A DNA stretch of 64,000 bases, from the NCBI GenBank assembly GCA_016859345.1, contig CM029123.1, forward strand, positions 1,256,001 through 1,320,000. Reading direction: 5' to 3'. The notes under the pieces are model-generated. The model saw only the letters and a list, made by a program, of their open reading frames with translations, was not told the origin of the DNA and made no database searches. A program made the translations under genes and the position numbers. The stretch comes from Istiophorus platypterus. Its lineage: Eukaryota > Chordata > Actinopteri > Istiophoriformes > Istiophoridae. The stretch's first letter is position 1. Each line of letters opens with the position of its first letter. This document shows, one piece after another, positions 1 through 11,568 of this stretch.

Positions 1-1459
1 CCAGTTTCCTTTGGCATATCAGGTACTCCACTTTTTGTGGGTCATCTGTGCAAATTTGTTATTCCAGATGCTTGACTTTTTTGATAAATTGCTAATGTAG
101 TTGTAACTTGTAAGACTGTCTTTTGATTATGTGTCACGGTCCCAGTGTCAGTGCTAATGAAATTAGATGACAATGCTAATAATGCTGATTACTATATCAT
201 ATCATATCTCATGGGCTCATTGGTGAATATTTGGTGATTTGTCTTAACAATTAACATTATTAACGAATCATATACATTTTAATGATATGTAATTAAAACT
301 GTCTTTTGAAATATTGTTACTCAGTTATATCTTTATTACTTACTTGTTTGTTACGTTTTTTTTATGTTTTGTGTTGACATAATACATAAAAAGAATATTG
401 CTTATAAGTTGTTATAAGATTTGTATGACTCCCAACTAGGGGTATTGGCCTCCAATACCTATAGTAATCAAGTACTCAAGCAAAGCTGCCAATATCAGCA
501 ACATAGTATAAAAATGTTTTTAAAGGGCTAATTATGGAACCATAAAGGTCCTGTCTAGAACTATTTTAGCATGGGACTGGTTCGAGTCAGCAGGCCTCTG
601 TCTCAATGTGCAGACTTTAAATTGGACAATGCTATATATGCTGAATGCCAAAATACAGCAGCTCACTCCATCCATATGTTTTCATGCATTTTCATCCATG
701 AAATTACACACAATTCATCAAAGTGGAGAGGGGGTTGAGTGTGAGCTGTGATACCAGTAGTCAGAGCCTTAAATGGAACTGTGATTAAGACAAAGATGCA
801 CAGGTTTTCAGTCTGATTCAGTCTGATGCCTGCAGTCATTAAATTATATTATTATATTATTGAATCATATTAAAATATATCAATATGGTAGTTGAAAATG
901 GAAAATAAAAATGGTCCAACGGGTTTAGGAGGTAAGAGGTCTAAGAGCATAAGGGAAAAGTTAAAAGAAAAGTTACTTTACTTCATACCTCTATTTGCAC
1001 ATTTTTAATGACCTACCGTTAAACTGAAGCTCAAGAAAACCTTTATGCATGCATATGTGTTAAATTTATGTTGGTGCATGGAGTTTTGCTAAAACTGAAA
1101 AATTTAATTTTAGAAAATAAACAGTAACATCTCCATTCTGGGCTTGTGGGTAATCCACTGTGACACTGTACATTAAGTGGGTACCAGTGATTAGCAGCTT
1201 TACTGCATGACCATTTTATTTTATATAAAATGTCTGTACAATTAAAAGTAATAATAATTATGAGACGTAATTTGTATAGCATTATTCACTATAGGTAACA
1301 ATATTATTCACAACAGACACTATAAAACAGACCAACAGATTAAAGAAATAGAAAAACAGAATAAACCTCCTACATTAAAACCCTTTTTTTAAATCTTATC
1401 TCCTCTGGCAGGTTGATTCAAAATCTATGGGCCCTGACAGCAAAGGCCCATTTTTCCCT
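1..1459. other. AT-rich intergenic stretch, no gene seen
   Basis: No coding signature, splice-bounded exon or recognised transposon was found. The sequence is AT-rich with short runs of TTA/ATT near 845-880. The short open frames here have no recognisable motif. Confidence 0.5.
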
Positions 1460-1479
1460 TGGTTTTCAACCTAGTCCTT

Positions 1480-2155
1480 GGAATAGTCAGCATGTGGGTT
1501 GACCTCTGACTGTTATAGATATACAGGGAGTTGCAGTAGTCGAGACAGGTGGAAATGACCTCTCCATTTCTCTTTGACTAAATTAAGAAGACTTAATTCT
1601 TCTATTCTTTATCATTTAATTGAGGAAAGTTGTCTGACATTCAGTATTTTTTTTCAGTATGGCTCTGCTGGAGGGTTGGCATGTTGGACTGGTCACCAGG
1701 TCTGACTGGGAGATAAAGCTGTGTGTCAACAATGTAACAGCGGAACCAGATATCGTATTTGTGGATGATGTCATCAGGAGAGAGTATATAAATGGAAAAT
1801 AAAATGGGACACAGAACTAAACCTTGAGGGACACCACAGAACAAGTTTGCAGGGGATGAAACTGAAAATATGTATTAGATATCTTATATATATGACCTGA
1901 ACCACTTTAAAGTCACACCAGGGATTCCTGATCACTTCTCTCACTTCTCACTCTGTCAAAACGTATGTCATGATGTAATGTGTCGAAAGGAGAGCTTAGG
2001 TCCACAGGAACTAAGATGGAAACACCAATAATGGGCATAATCCCCTTCAGTGGTCTTGTAGGAATCACATCCAAGTGGCGAGACAAATCTTTCATGTGCT
2101 TAACCCTATCATTGAGTGCAGATACAGACAATGATGTAAAATAGCTGAAGAACAA
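1480..2155 (-). pseudogene. Reverse transcriptase remnant of the L2-like LINE
   Basis: This is the RT portion of the minus-strand LINE. The frame 2155-1913 carries VPVDLSSPFDTLHHD, matching the RT motif that normally reads LLDLSAAFDTIDH. The frame 1844-1641 carries GVPQG followed by LCPILFSIYI, then CYIVDTQLYLPVRPGD. In that last block the catalytic Y-A-D-D is replaced by Y-I-V-D, so one of the two metal-binding aspartates is lost. Continuing left, 1560-1480 translates to a degenerate LDYCNSLY block. Frameshifts separate the pieces. No function is expected. Confidence 0.7.
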
Positions 2156-2843
2156 AGATGAAATGAATTGTGACTTAATGACTCTAGGACTGGTAAATTG
2201 TGAAGGAGATTGATTTCAGTCTGAGATCAGTTTCTTTTTTTCCAATTTTAAAAATTAGTAAAATTTAGTAAAAATTATTTTAAACTGCTCACAAAGGTCA
2301 AGTGATAAATGAAATTTCATGTTAGAGGGGGCACCAAGAATCCAGTCAAGTGTTTTAAACAGTGCATTTCAATTTTGTGCATTATGGGATATAAAGGTGG
2401 AAAAGTTTGTTTCTCATGCATCATTAACTGTGGTATTGTATATCTTCATTAGTTTTTTTTTTTATAAGCTCCTAATGAAGGTGGACCATACAAGTCTTCT
2501 ACATATATTCCATGTTGCATAGCTCTCTTTTTAGGGTGCATGTGTGGTCACTGAACCACAGGGGGACTTTTGAAAATAACGTGGCTTTGCTTCCGACTGG
2601 GGCAACTGTATACTATGTAGCTAGGCAGAGATTTTTAAAGGAGTTCAACAGAAGGTCGGTATCAGGGAAGAGAAGCAGATGAGAGCGTCAAAAATCCTTG
2701 TGAAAATTTGGCTGTTGTTGAGTTAATGATACAAGAGCAAATGGGAGGTATATTAATTTTTTTTTTCGTGAGGTGGAGGAGAATACAAATTATACACAAA
2801 AGTAAGATGATCAGATGACAGATGCACACAAAGTTCCATAAAA

Positions 2844-3600
2844 TCAATCATCAGACAACATGATAGAACAAGCTTGAGAATGTAGCCATTTGAAGTGTCT
2901 AACAAAATTGAAAGACTCTAAAAGGCTAAGAAATTCCCCAATGAGTATATCCCCTGCACAACATATATGAATATTAGAATCACCAATGATATAAACTCTG
3001 TGATAATTAGAGAAAAGCAGAGATAGCAAGAAATCGAATACAGAGATAATAGTGCCATTAGGCTTTCAGGGGGTGGTAGACTAAAAAGAATAGAACAAGT
3101 GGATATTTGTTGACAGAAAATGTTAGGTTTTCAAAGGAGGAGAATTTCCCACAGGATACCGGTTTATAGAAAAAAAATATCTATGTAGATATCAGCAACC
3201 CCTCCAATTTGGCCTTTACAGTTACGTTTTCTGAGTATAGATAAAGGCGGAAGGGGCTGCTTCATTCAGGGCACTGCACTCCTCTGGTTTTGAACATATC
3301 TCAGTCATAAAGAAAATATCAATATTATTGGAAGTAATGAAATCATTGCACTTGCTCTTCAAAGACCTGACCTTTAAAAGGGTGATTTTTAAAATGTATG
3401 CTTTAGAGACTAGAAGGGAGAGCGCTTAGGGGGACATTCATCAAGGTAATTATATTTATATTTCTTCAAGTAGGACGGGAAATCATTTTTTTTTGGTCTT
3501 CTGTAATCAATCCTGACAGGAGAGATAAGTCCAGTGTATGTAGTCATAGGGATAGCAGAGGGTGTATGGAGACTACCATACAGGTTGGGGGAGCTAGCAG
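2844..3600 (-). pseudogene. AP-endonuclease domain remnant of the L2-like LINE
   Basis: The frame 3029-2844 contains VYIIGDSNIHICC followed by FLSLLESFNFV, the GDFNIH block of the LINE apurinic-like endonuclease with F changed to S. The frame 3625-3410 contains TPSAIPMTTYTGLISPVR and DECPPKRSPF, the linker that precedes the endonuclease in related fish elements. The middle of the domain is broken by stops. In a living element this domain would nick target DNA for target-primed reverse transcription. Confidence 0.6.
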
Positions 3601-3611
3601 GGGCAATAACT

Positions 3612-3830
3612 TCAGATAGCTGCACAGAACAAGAACTGATGTCTTGTGAAGAGCAAGTGATCAGTGCAGGGACATGTGCTTGTGATGCAAACAGTCATGC
3701 TGACTGACTGGACTGCTTGCTGAATATAAGCTGACAGAATTTGGCTATCCCGCCTGTTAGACAGAATCTTGTCTCTCTTGAAGAGCAAGGCATGATCCCA
3801 GAACAAGTTAAAATTGTCAATAAAATCCAT
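3612..3830 (-). pseudogene. ORF1 esterase-like (SGNH) tail remnant of the L2-like LINE
   Basis: The 72-residue frame starts MDFIDNFNLFWDHALLFKRD and continues KILSNRRDSQILSAYIQ. In fish L2/CR1-group LINEs the ORF1 esterase ends with a block like D-G-I-H-P-N-R-R-G-S; the Asp and His of that block are catalytic. Here the equivalent positions read D-K-I-L-S-N, so the His is missing. The position immediately upstream of the endonuclease linker supports the assignment. It comes from motif memory and is not tested by alignment. Confidence 0.5.
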
Positions 3831-3835
3831 GTTGT

Positions 3836-5270
3836 GAGAACTGCATGTGGACTTGAGGTGTGTAGGCTGAGAATATGACTAAAATGCTCAGCTCCATGAC
3901 CAGGGGAGGGAATGGGGCCAGAAAAACTGACTGACCACAGTCCTTTAAAATATTAAAAAGCATTTATCGTTTAACATTTTTTGTGCACTCAGTATCCTGA
4001 CAGGATGTGTTGAGTAATTACAGTAAGAGAGACTCATACTAAGGGCAAGGCCATGTTTCATTTGGTGCATTTATTTCACTCACAGCTGCAGTGCTTGAAA
4101 AAAGTTGATAATGGATGATTCTGCAAAACCCCAGATTCACATTGTATTAGCTGTCACTGAATTTGAAGTATGGAATCATAATTTATGAAATTTTCTTGGG
4201 ATACTGATAAATGTATGATTTAATTCATTGTTGAAAATGATATGTCTGTTTACCACTATTGTTCAATGTGACCAAATCTTTTCTGGATAAAACTGATTTA
4301 TGATATTTACTATATGGCTATCTTCACATTGGGAATTTATATACTGGGTTGCATAGTATTGGTTAATATGTAAGTGACATCTCAGATTTTTATATAAATA
4401 ATTTGAAAACTACATGCTTATGTGAATGGTGTCAAAGCTCGCTCTGGAACCCAGACCTGCACTGAATCAGGTGTAGTACCTCTTGGCAGCATATTAAGTA
4501 TAAAGACACAAAGACACAATGCCAAAACATCATAGCTGTTCTCAAAAATAATAATACTTGTAATGCATTAAGTGTGCACCTTTTTACCTCTGCCGTTTAT
4601 ATGTCAGCAGGATTACTCAAGAAGTACTTAAACGACCTGCACTGAACTTGGCAGGATGGGGCTCTGCCAGAGCAGAGACCATTACATTTTGGAACAGATC
4701 AAGATAATTTACCATGAATTTGATTTTTTTTTTTTCTTTCTGAAGTGTTGTGTATGTTGTTTGACATTGGCCTTGCTAGAGATAAGCACTCTGCTGAGTG
4801 CCGTCGTATTTGATTTTGTTTTTGCCTTTTTGCTAGTCCACCAGACAGAATATTGGGTTGTACATACACTATATTGTGAATAAAAATATTTTTGTCTCGG
4901 TTTTCTGATGATGAGGGTTTGCAATAATATGTACAAATATTTATGTGAGACTAACTTTTATATGACAATAATGTCTTGGGATTATCCCGACTAACATAGA
5001 CACTGTTTCTGGAAAAAAAGAAAAAACTTGAAAAAAACTCAAAAACTTTCATTCACATGCAGTAGCCTTTTGAGATGGAGAGACAATATCTCAAAACCTG
5101 GTCAAATTAAATCAAAGCCCTCTCCCTGATCAGATCCAACTCTTTACTAATGCCAGAACATGTTTGAGTAGGTGTTAATGGTGAAAAATAACAGTATGCC
5201 AATATATATGTAAGGGAGCCTTGTCAAAATAATAATGTTGCCAAGGAGTGGCAGTAGCAGTGTACACATC
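3836..5270. other. Intergenic stretch, nothing recognised
   Basis: No gene, transposon core or strong repeat was found. Short open frames such as the one at 4656-4883 have no motif and unremarkable composition. Confidence 0.45.
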
Positions 5271-5274
5271 TTCT

Positions 5275-5540
5275 GTGGTTGTTAGGACAAATTTTAGGTC
5301 AAAACCACTGATGCAATCACGTTTTGGCCAGTCCTCAAATTTTCAAAGTGCTGTTTGAGAATTAAAACTTTCTTTTAAGGTTGGCATAAGGATTAGGTTT
5401 AGATTAGGTTTAGGATAAGGTTTGGGGTTAGGCATTTAGTTGTGATGATTAGGGTTAGGAAAAGGGGCTAGGGAAGGCATTGTGTCCAAAAGGGTCCTCT
5501 ACTGCTGCCTTCACACACACAAACACACACACACACAGCT
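5275..5540 (+). repeat. Copy of a common teleost intron/intergenic repeat with a CA microsatellite
   Basis: The block runs from a GGTCAAAACC / GGCCAGTCCTCAAATTTTC segment, through a degenerate GGTTAGG-rich run (5380-5475), to GGGTCCTC and a CA run at 5512-5537. This order is what I recall of a repeat found very often in fish introns, whose units carry GTCCTCAC motifs. The GGTTAGG run is irregular and is not telomeric DNA. Confidence is limited because no library search was possible. Confidence 0.5.
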
Positions 5541-5544
5541 TTCC

Positions 5545-6960
5545 ATCATACATGCACAATGCTGGCATTCAGCTGATGCACTTATCAAAGTGCATCATGC
5601 ATCATACAGAACACTTTCTCCACTGCCACTAGGTCTGTATCTTGCTTCCCGACTCCACCTCCTCACCAGCCTCCCTGCCCTCACTCCTCTTCCCTCCATC
5701 TGTTGCACTCTTCCACTGCCTACCTCCTACAGTCTCTGATCTCTGTCCAGTCTTATTAGGGCTCTGTCAAATACATGTTAACGGATAACCAATTATCACT
5801 ATAACACAAAGTGATGCATTCCTCTTTCTCTCTCCCTTCTTCCTCTGCCTTGTTCAGTCAAAAGCATTTGGATTTTGGAATTCGGAGCATGACTAGAACG
5901 ACTCGCTAGTCCTACTTTTGAAAAACCGAAAGGATCATGCAATATAACTGAGCCATAATAAGCATGCAAACATAGAAAACACTAAAGATGTGACACTGAT
6001 TCTGGAGTCAAGAGGTGATTATTAGAATGAATCAAGTGGACCGTATTTTCATGAGAACAACGCACTCACCCATGTACAAAAATGAGGCATTTTAGCTAAA
6101 GCCATAGTGTTTTTTTACACCATTGAACCTGCCATTGACCTGACGGGTGTCGTTGCTGGCGGTAAATTATAAATGATATATTTTGAAAGTATGAATGCCT
6201 TGCAAAATAATCTACAGACCGCAAATCGCGCTAATTTCCCAGGGGATCACACAGGCATCCAAGCTTCGATAAATGCATCAAACCAGCAGGACGCATTTTT
6301 TAAAGTTATTATATAATAATGCAAAGAAATTATATAGGAGAGGCTGTGTTGCACAGCTTTGATCCACAAGTGCAATCTCAAATAGAAGGAGATAGGGCAG
6401 TGCATAGACTTGCGAAGATTATCGATGTACAGCACAAGCGTGCCATTGTTTCTTGTAAGAGAGATGCTCTGACCAAACGGTGACCCTTGTCAGTTTCTGG
6501 CTTTTTCAAGAAGCTCCTTAAATCGACTCGTAATTCTCGAAAGAGAATATATTTCAATAAAATACAAGGGGCACTTTTATAATAGTTACATCATATCGTC
6601 TGCAAAATAGCCTTTGTTCACAAACTTCGCCGATTAAAGTTGGCGTTTTCCTATTCCTTAAAACACAACTTCAACTTGGGGAATTATATGTCCAACTGCG
6701 ATAAAACGCCCTTTGAGACGTTGATGTCATTTTGAATCATTTATGCCTGTTATTAATTTGAATAGGTCCTGGCATCATGTTCTGGCAGTGTAGCCTGTAG
6801 TGTCAGATGCAAGTGAATGTGGACGGACTTGAGTTGATATCTAATCCCGGTTTGCATGCAGCGTGTCCAGTCTGCAGGACATTCCTCGACCTGCACAGAT
6901 GTCAGCACACAGTGCTGCATTCCCAACACTCCAAACACCACAACAGTTCAGAAGAAAACA
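5545..6960. other. Apparently single-copy flanking sequence, no gene assigned
   Basis: This stretch lacks transposon motifs and becomes slightly richer in CpG to the right. It borders the GC-rich block that starts near 6970. Several short CpG-containing segments (for example 6600-6700) look less degenerate than surrounding repeats and might be conserved non-coding DNA. That is an impression, not a measurement. Confidence 0.3.
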
Positions 6961-6973
6961 TGTTCCAACTCAC

Positions 6974-7530
6974 CATTTTCTAAGGTTACCTGGACGTTTG
7001 CATTTCAGAAAAGATGCTGAAGACAAGAGCAGAGAGGTCCCCGGATTACACGCAGTTTAGAAGAGAGTCTCCCAATTCCTCCAGTCCCGCAACGCTCAAA
7101 TCCGGGGTGGGCAGTGAAACGGTGTGGAAGAGCAGGGTGAGCGTCAGGTATATCCTCCGCTACACTGCTGGGATTTTCCTTGCTCAGTATCCCTCCCTGG
7201 CTCCCGTCACTCAGCAGCGTCCGTCTGCTTCCCGGCCGATGCTCCTCTTTCTCAGAGAACCATCCCAAACACTCCGTCAGCGTAGACCCTCGTGAGTGTT
7301 CGGCTCCGTCCGGCTGTTTCCGGAACAACCAAAGAGAAGCGTGGCAGTCGTTGACGTCCACGCTCTGTGAAGCATGTGGCCAAAGGAAAAATGATGCGCA
7401 TGTTTTTATGGAGACAAAACAGCGCAAATATTACTTACGCGGATTTTAAAAGATAGAGGCCTGCGACAGAGCATAGCTTCAACTTCTCCCTCAGAGAAAG
7501 ATTTATCGCTGCTCTGGTTTTATAAAAACA
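6974..7530 (-). promoter_or_regulatory. GC-rich first-exon/promoter-like block, probably minus strand
   Basis: This is one of the few CpG-rich segments in the window. On the minus strand a TATA-like TTTTATAAAA lies near 7517-7526. It is followed by an ATG at 7474-7472 that stays open for twelve codons and ends at a consensus donor, GTAAGT (7438-7433). A second minus donor, GTGAGT (7973 is not meant; it is 6973-6968), follows the triplet ATG at 6976-6974. The + strand also has an ATG at 7014 open to a GTGAGC donor at 7137, so direction is not settled. If minus, this would be a 5' exon of a gene running left. Human synteny of HYI suggests PTPRF, but no PTPRF coding exon is visible here. Confidence 0.3.
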
Positions 7531-8335
7531 AATCTTGTGAAACAGAGCAGTGGTTCCCAGTCTCAAGGTTAGTATTCCCTCAAGAGCCACCTGTTGTTTC
7601 TGCTATTCGTCTCACTACCCCACACAAAGCAGACATTATAGAAATTAATTAAAACATTACATATTTTTTTCTTTCCATTCTTCTGATCTTTGTTTTTTCT
7701 CAGGTATACGTTCATTGTTACCTCTAAAAGCTGTTTAATAAACCTAGCTCACTCTTCAGTTGACTTGGTCATCTATTCATATCCTGTTAATCTATGAAGG
7801 TTCACAAGTAGGCGTCGCTCAATTTAAGGAAGTCACAAGACATTAAGGCCCAGAAGCACAGACATTAAAAGGGATAGAATTTAAAATGCATTTGTGATAT
7901 AAAGACATTTTTATTGAAATATGAAATTTCTAAGTTATTGAGGAGCATTGCAATGGCTTACACAATTGTATACAAAACAAAAAGATTAACTCGGAGAAAA
8001 AAAAAAAGGCTGATGTGTAAAATCGAGTTCCCCTTTGATAAACATTAGGCAACTTGTGCACTTTATCCATAACCAAATGATGTGAGTACCTAAATATAAC
8101 CATGAAAAGTTTAGTGTTTGTTTTAGTTGCTATGAGCATATATTGTACTGCAAGACTGGATATCATGATGGAAAACAAAGAAAATGTGCTGTTAGTGAAT
8201 ATTTTACTTAAATGTTAGTGAATATTCAGTAGAAAACATATCTAGTCAGCATTGCATCCACTCTAAAAAACATTTACTGTTTTAATGTCACTCTATATTA
8301 TATTATTATACATTATATTATAATGATTATAATTC
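7531..8335. other. Intergenic, nothing recognised
   Basis: AT-rich sequence with no motif-bearing frame. A short CTAT run lies at about 8333-8348. Confidence 0.45.
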
Positions 8336-8339
8336 TATC

Positions 8340-8884
8340 TATCTATCTCGGGTCTGGTGTATTCTCCTCCCTTTCTAGCTCATCTTTCAGCGCTTTTTAG
8401 CTTCTCGTGTTCCTTCTTCCTGATGTTACTGTCGCTTGGGATGTGTATCGTCACTGCCTTTTCTGTTGTTTGTCCATAAATACGATGTCTGGTTAGTCAG
8501 CCATCACCAGTTTTTCAGTCTGGTTCTGGAAGTCCCACAGGATCTTAGCTCGGTCATTCTCAACCACCTCAGGTATCTTCCATTTTGACCTTGGGACTTC
8601 CAGCCATACTCAGTGCAGATGTTCCAGTATACTATGCCAGCCACTTGGTTGTGGTATTCCATGTATGCTCTTCCTGCCTGCATCTTACATCCTGCTATAA
8701 TGTGCTGAACTGTGTCAGGAGCATCTTGGGGTCCTGTCTGGTGTGGTAGACCCCCGCCTCCATTGATCCTGTACTGAGTGCCTGTTCTTGTGCTTCCTTC
8801 ATTAGTGCTTCTGGGCTGTCTATCAGTCCAGCCTTTTCCAGCCAGTGGTACGATGTCATGATATATGAAGTGAAGATTACACAT
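8340..8884 (-). pseudogene. C-terminal part of an RLE-type LINE (zinc knuckle plus restriction-like endonuclease)
   Basis: The 126-residue frame includes DTVQHIIAGCKMQAG, then HNQVAGIVYWNICTEYG. This matches the C-terminal region of fish non-LTR elements whose endonuclease is of the restriction-enzyme-like class. Reading on past the stop toward 8340 gives a degenerate PDIV-MDKQQK, a broken IPSDSNIRKKEHEK and KDELER, which is the PD-(D/E)xK endonuclease region with in-frame stops. Only this tail is present; no RT of the same copy lies beside it. It resembles the C-terminus that should follow the fragment at 53-55 kb, though the two need not be one family. Confidence 0.65.
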
Positions 8885-8889
8885 TGGTT

Positions 8890-9690
8890 TTGTAATTCAA
8901 CAGAGAAGCTGAAGTTTTTCTCACTGCAAAAGAGTGGTACATATGTTCATATGCTCATACAGGGGAAAAAAAATTGTAAAACCAAACTGTATTTGAGCAA
9001 TTACATCATACTTTTATTCCAAAATTGAGAGATAAAGCTGTTCATGGAAGTGGAAGCTATTTAGTGCTAATCAGAGGGTTCAGTAGATTTTTATTACATA
9101 GATTTTTTATTCACATTAAATGTCAGATTATGAGAGTATAAGAATACTGATTACTGTGGATATAAAGTTAAGCAACATGTAAAGTGTAAGTGTATAATTC
9201 TCTATATTAATAAGTGTGTTTAATTTAGCATTGGTTGAAGGGTTTTCATAATGTAGGACTGTAGCCTTGCCTGAGGGAGAAAAGAAATTAACAAAAAACA
9301 TGTTGCCTGATCATATCATAGTTTTAGATTCATATTTAGAATTGGGGACAGTACCGCTTTCTAGCATAACATTAGCTTTTGCTGTGCAGCCTGAGGCTAC
9401 AGGGCCACTCATTACCAAGTTGAAACTGAGCTTTTCCTTTTTGATGGAAATGTAAAGTACTGTTTGAAGCATCATTGCTGCCTGTGAATCTATTTTTATA
9501 TATAGAATGGTAATTTTAATGTCTGATATACATTTTCGTATAATTATTGTTTGTTCAGTTGGTAAGCTAATACACATGTTCAGCTTCTCATAATGACAGA
9601 AGACAGATGTTCTATAATCAGTGTACAGACCTAAAGGCTCAGTAACACAGGTTTTGGAGTCAAAAAGAACAAGTAAAAACTAGAAGCAAA
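8890..9690. other. Intergenic, nothing recognised
   Basis: AT-rich with no motif-bearing frame. It ends where a Tc1-like element begins. Confidence 0.4.
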
Positions 9691-9694
9691 GCTT

Positions 9695-10470
9695 GATTTG
9701 GAAAGTATTCAGACCCCATCACTTTTTTCACAATTATTTAGTCGTATATTTAATTTAGATATATAAAATTGCCTTTTTTGCCCATCAATCTACATTCAAT
9801 AATCCCTACTGTTTTTTTTAAATTACATATTCATCACAAATCAAAAAGTGAATCTCTCATTTACAAGAGTTTTAAGACCATTTAATCTGACATTTTGGAT
9901 TGTGGTTAGGTGCCTCCTTTTTATTTTAATTATCCTTGAGGTCATGGACCTTGAATTGAGTCCCCCTGTGGTAAGCTGAATACTCTGGTAAAGCAAATGC
10001 CTGTATACATAAGGTCCCACAATTCACGTTGCAAGTCAGAACCAAATCTTAGCTATGAAGTCCAAGGAGCTCTTTGTAGACTTCCATGATAAAACTGTAG
10101 TCAACTGTAGACAAAAAAATCAGGACAGGAGTATAAAACCCTCTCTAAAGCTTTGAGTGTTCCCAGGAGAACAGTGGCCTTAATCATTGTGAAATGAACA
10201 AGTTTTTAACAACTAGGGCCTTTCCTAGAGTTGGCTGAACCCAAATCTTGCTCTAGCAGAGCTTCAGAAGTACTTTCCAGAGAAAGTTGAACCTGCTGGA
10301 AGGACAACCATCTAAAGTGGCACTCCATAACTCTTTATGTTGGAGAGGCTAGACAGAAGCCACTCTGAGTAAAAGGCATATGATAGGATTTAAAAGACTC
10401 TGAGAGCATGTGGAAAGAGATTTTCTGGACTGATAAGATGAAATCTGAACCCTTTGGGGAGACTTGTAAG
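9695..10470 (+). mobile_element. Tc1-like DNA transposon, 3'-truncated, dead
   Basis: The left end shows the familiar start AAGTATTCAGACCCC followed by a CATCAATCTACATTCAATA-like block. Next come GGTGCCTCC, ATAAGGTCCCACA and a transposase start ATGAAGTCCAAGGAGCTC at 10055. Downstream, GAAGGACAACCATCT and GACAGAAGCCACTC match conserved transposase DNA near the helix-turn-helix and DDE region. The sequence ends near 10470 at a TGGACTGATAAGATGAAA block, which corresponds to the first catalytic Asp region. The rest of the transposase and the right inverted repeat are absent. Stops and frameshifts are frequent. Confidence 0.75.
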
Positions 10471-10529
10471 TACTTTGTCTGGTTATTCTTTATCCAGAAA
10501 GATATTTATTTTAAATTATTCCTTATTTA

Positions 10530-10820
10530 ATGTGTTTTGCTGAAACCTGGTTAATGGCTGGCAAATGTAACAAGCCTTTGTGGAGATTTTCCCTACAAAA
10601 TTTCTGCTATTTTAACTCACCTAGGTCAATTGACCATGGCAGTGGGTTAACAGTAATATTTAAAAATGATTTTAAATGCTCAAAGGTCACTCTTAGTAAC
10701 TGATCCAGGTTTGAGGTTCTTTTGTTTGCTGGTAACAGCACTGATCCTGTTTGCTGTATTATCCTCTACTGTCCTCTAAGGCACAAGTCATATCTCAATC
10801 CTCTGATTTTATTGCTAACG
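10530..10820 (+). pseudogene. LINE endonuclease fragment (L2/CR1 group)
   Basis: Translation from about 10541 gives AETWLMAG, then FNSPRSIDHGSGLTVIF, FKCSKVTL and RFEVLLFAG, with two in-frame stops. This matches the LINE endonuclease blocks TETWL, YFNxPR, GRGGGL and SFEVLLL in the correct order. The piece is about 95 codons and is truncated at both ends. The following frame to 10960 is not recognised. Confidence 0.55.
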
Positions 10821-10824
10821 TAGT

Positions 10825-11552
10825 TCTAAAAAATGAGAATTACCCGTACCATACCCATCACCCAAGGCATTTCCTTAGACTCCTTAAAATTGGTGCATCA
10901 CCTCTGATCATAAATGAGCCATTTTTAAATTGGTCTTACATTCAACTCTTGTATTTCTGAAATTCCCTTTCTTCATGAACATTTTTAAAAACTGTGCTTC
11001 CTCAAGTTAATGAATTTTTTTATTTGCTTTAATAATTCTTTTCAAATCTCTTCCTTGGATTATTGAGTATAATCCAGGGTAACCCAGGTGCTGCAAAATC
11101 ACAATTTGCTCACATTACACCTCTCGATCATTGTGTCTGCATTTATTCATAGTACCAGTTCGACAACAGTGCCATTATTTGGCTAAACAGGAACACAATA
11201 CAATTTACCCGCTATCACTTGCATCCAACATCCCATGATTTTTTTTTTTTTTACCACTCTTAAAAACCTTGTGTTGCCAAAAAATTATTTACTTCTTAAA
11301 AGAAAACCAATGATTTAAAAAAATGCTTTCTACCATTTTTTACATTTAGATACCAGAACATTGGTGAAAACAAATAATTTGAACCTGACATCAGGGACCA
11401 TATGATTTTGTTCCAGACAAAAGGATTTAAGATTGTCTTAAACCTTTAACTGCAGCTAAACTGGTGACAGAGTAAACCCCCTTGTTGTTTAAATTTAAAG
11501 TGCCCCATCTTAAATTTGTTTTCTGTTGTATAGAATTTTCTGTCTCTCATAC
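10825..11552. other. Intergenic, nothing firm
   Basis: A 69-codon frame ends at 10960 but has no recognised motif. The remainder is AT-rich and unassigned, up to the target-site duplication of the RTE insertion. Confidence 0.35.
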
Positions 11553-11568
11553 GTTCAAAAGTTTAAGT
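11553..11568. repeat. Left 16-bp target-site duplication of the RTE-like insertion
   Basis: The sequence GTTCAAAAGTTTAAGT here is identical to 12370-12385. The two copies exactly bracket the RTE-like fragment, so they are read as its target-site duplication. Confidence 0.85.

Larger units (their letters stand above)
1460..3835 (-). mobile_element. Decayed L2-like LINE (non-LTR retrotransposon)
   Basis: Reading leftward on the minus strand, the recognisable blocks come in the order of a fish L2/CR1-group LINE. First is an ORF1 esterase-like tail (3830-3612), then a linker ending near 3410, an AP-endonuclease block with GDSNIH (near 2980), an RT block resembling L-D-L-S-S-P-F-D-T (near 2010), a GVPQG block (near 1825) and a final LDYCNSLY-like block (near 1530). 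Each block sits in a different short frame, so the element is dead. Neither a 3' tail nor target-site duplications were found. The family is assigned from remembered motifs. Confidence 0.7.

Noticed and set aside
5380..5475. GGTTAGG run as an interstitial telomere
   Set aside because: Units are irregular and the flanks match a common fish repeat instead of a TTAGGG array.
7005..7427. 140-codon minus frame as a protein
   Set aside because: No motif, and its codons cross the presumed intron after the GTAAGT donor; long frames are expected in GC-rich DNA with few stops.
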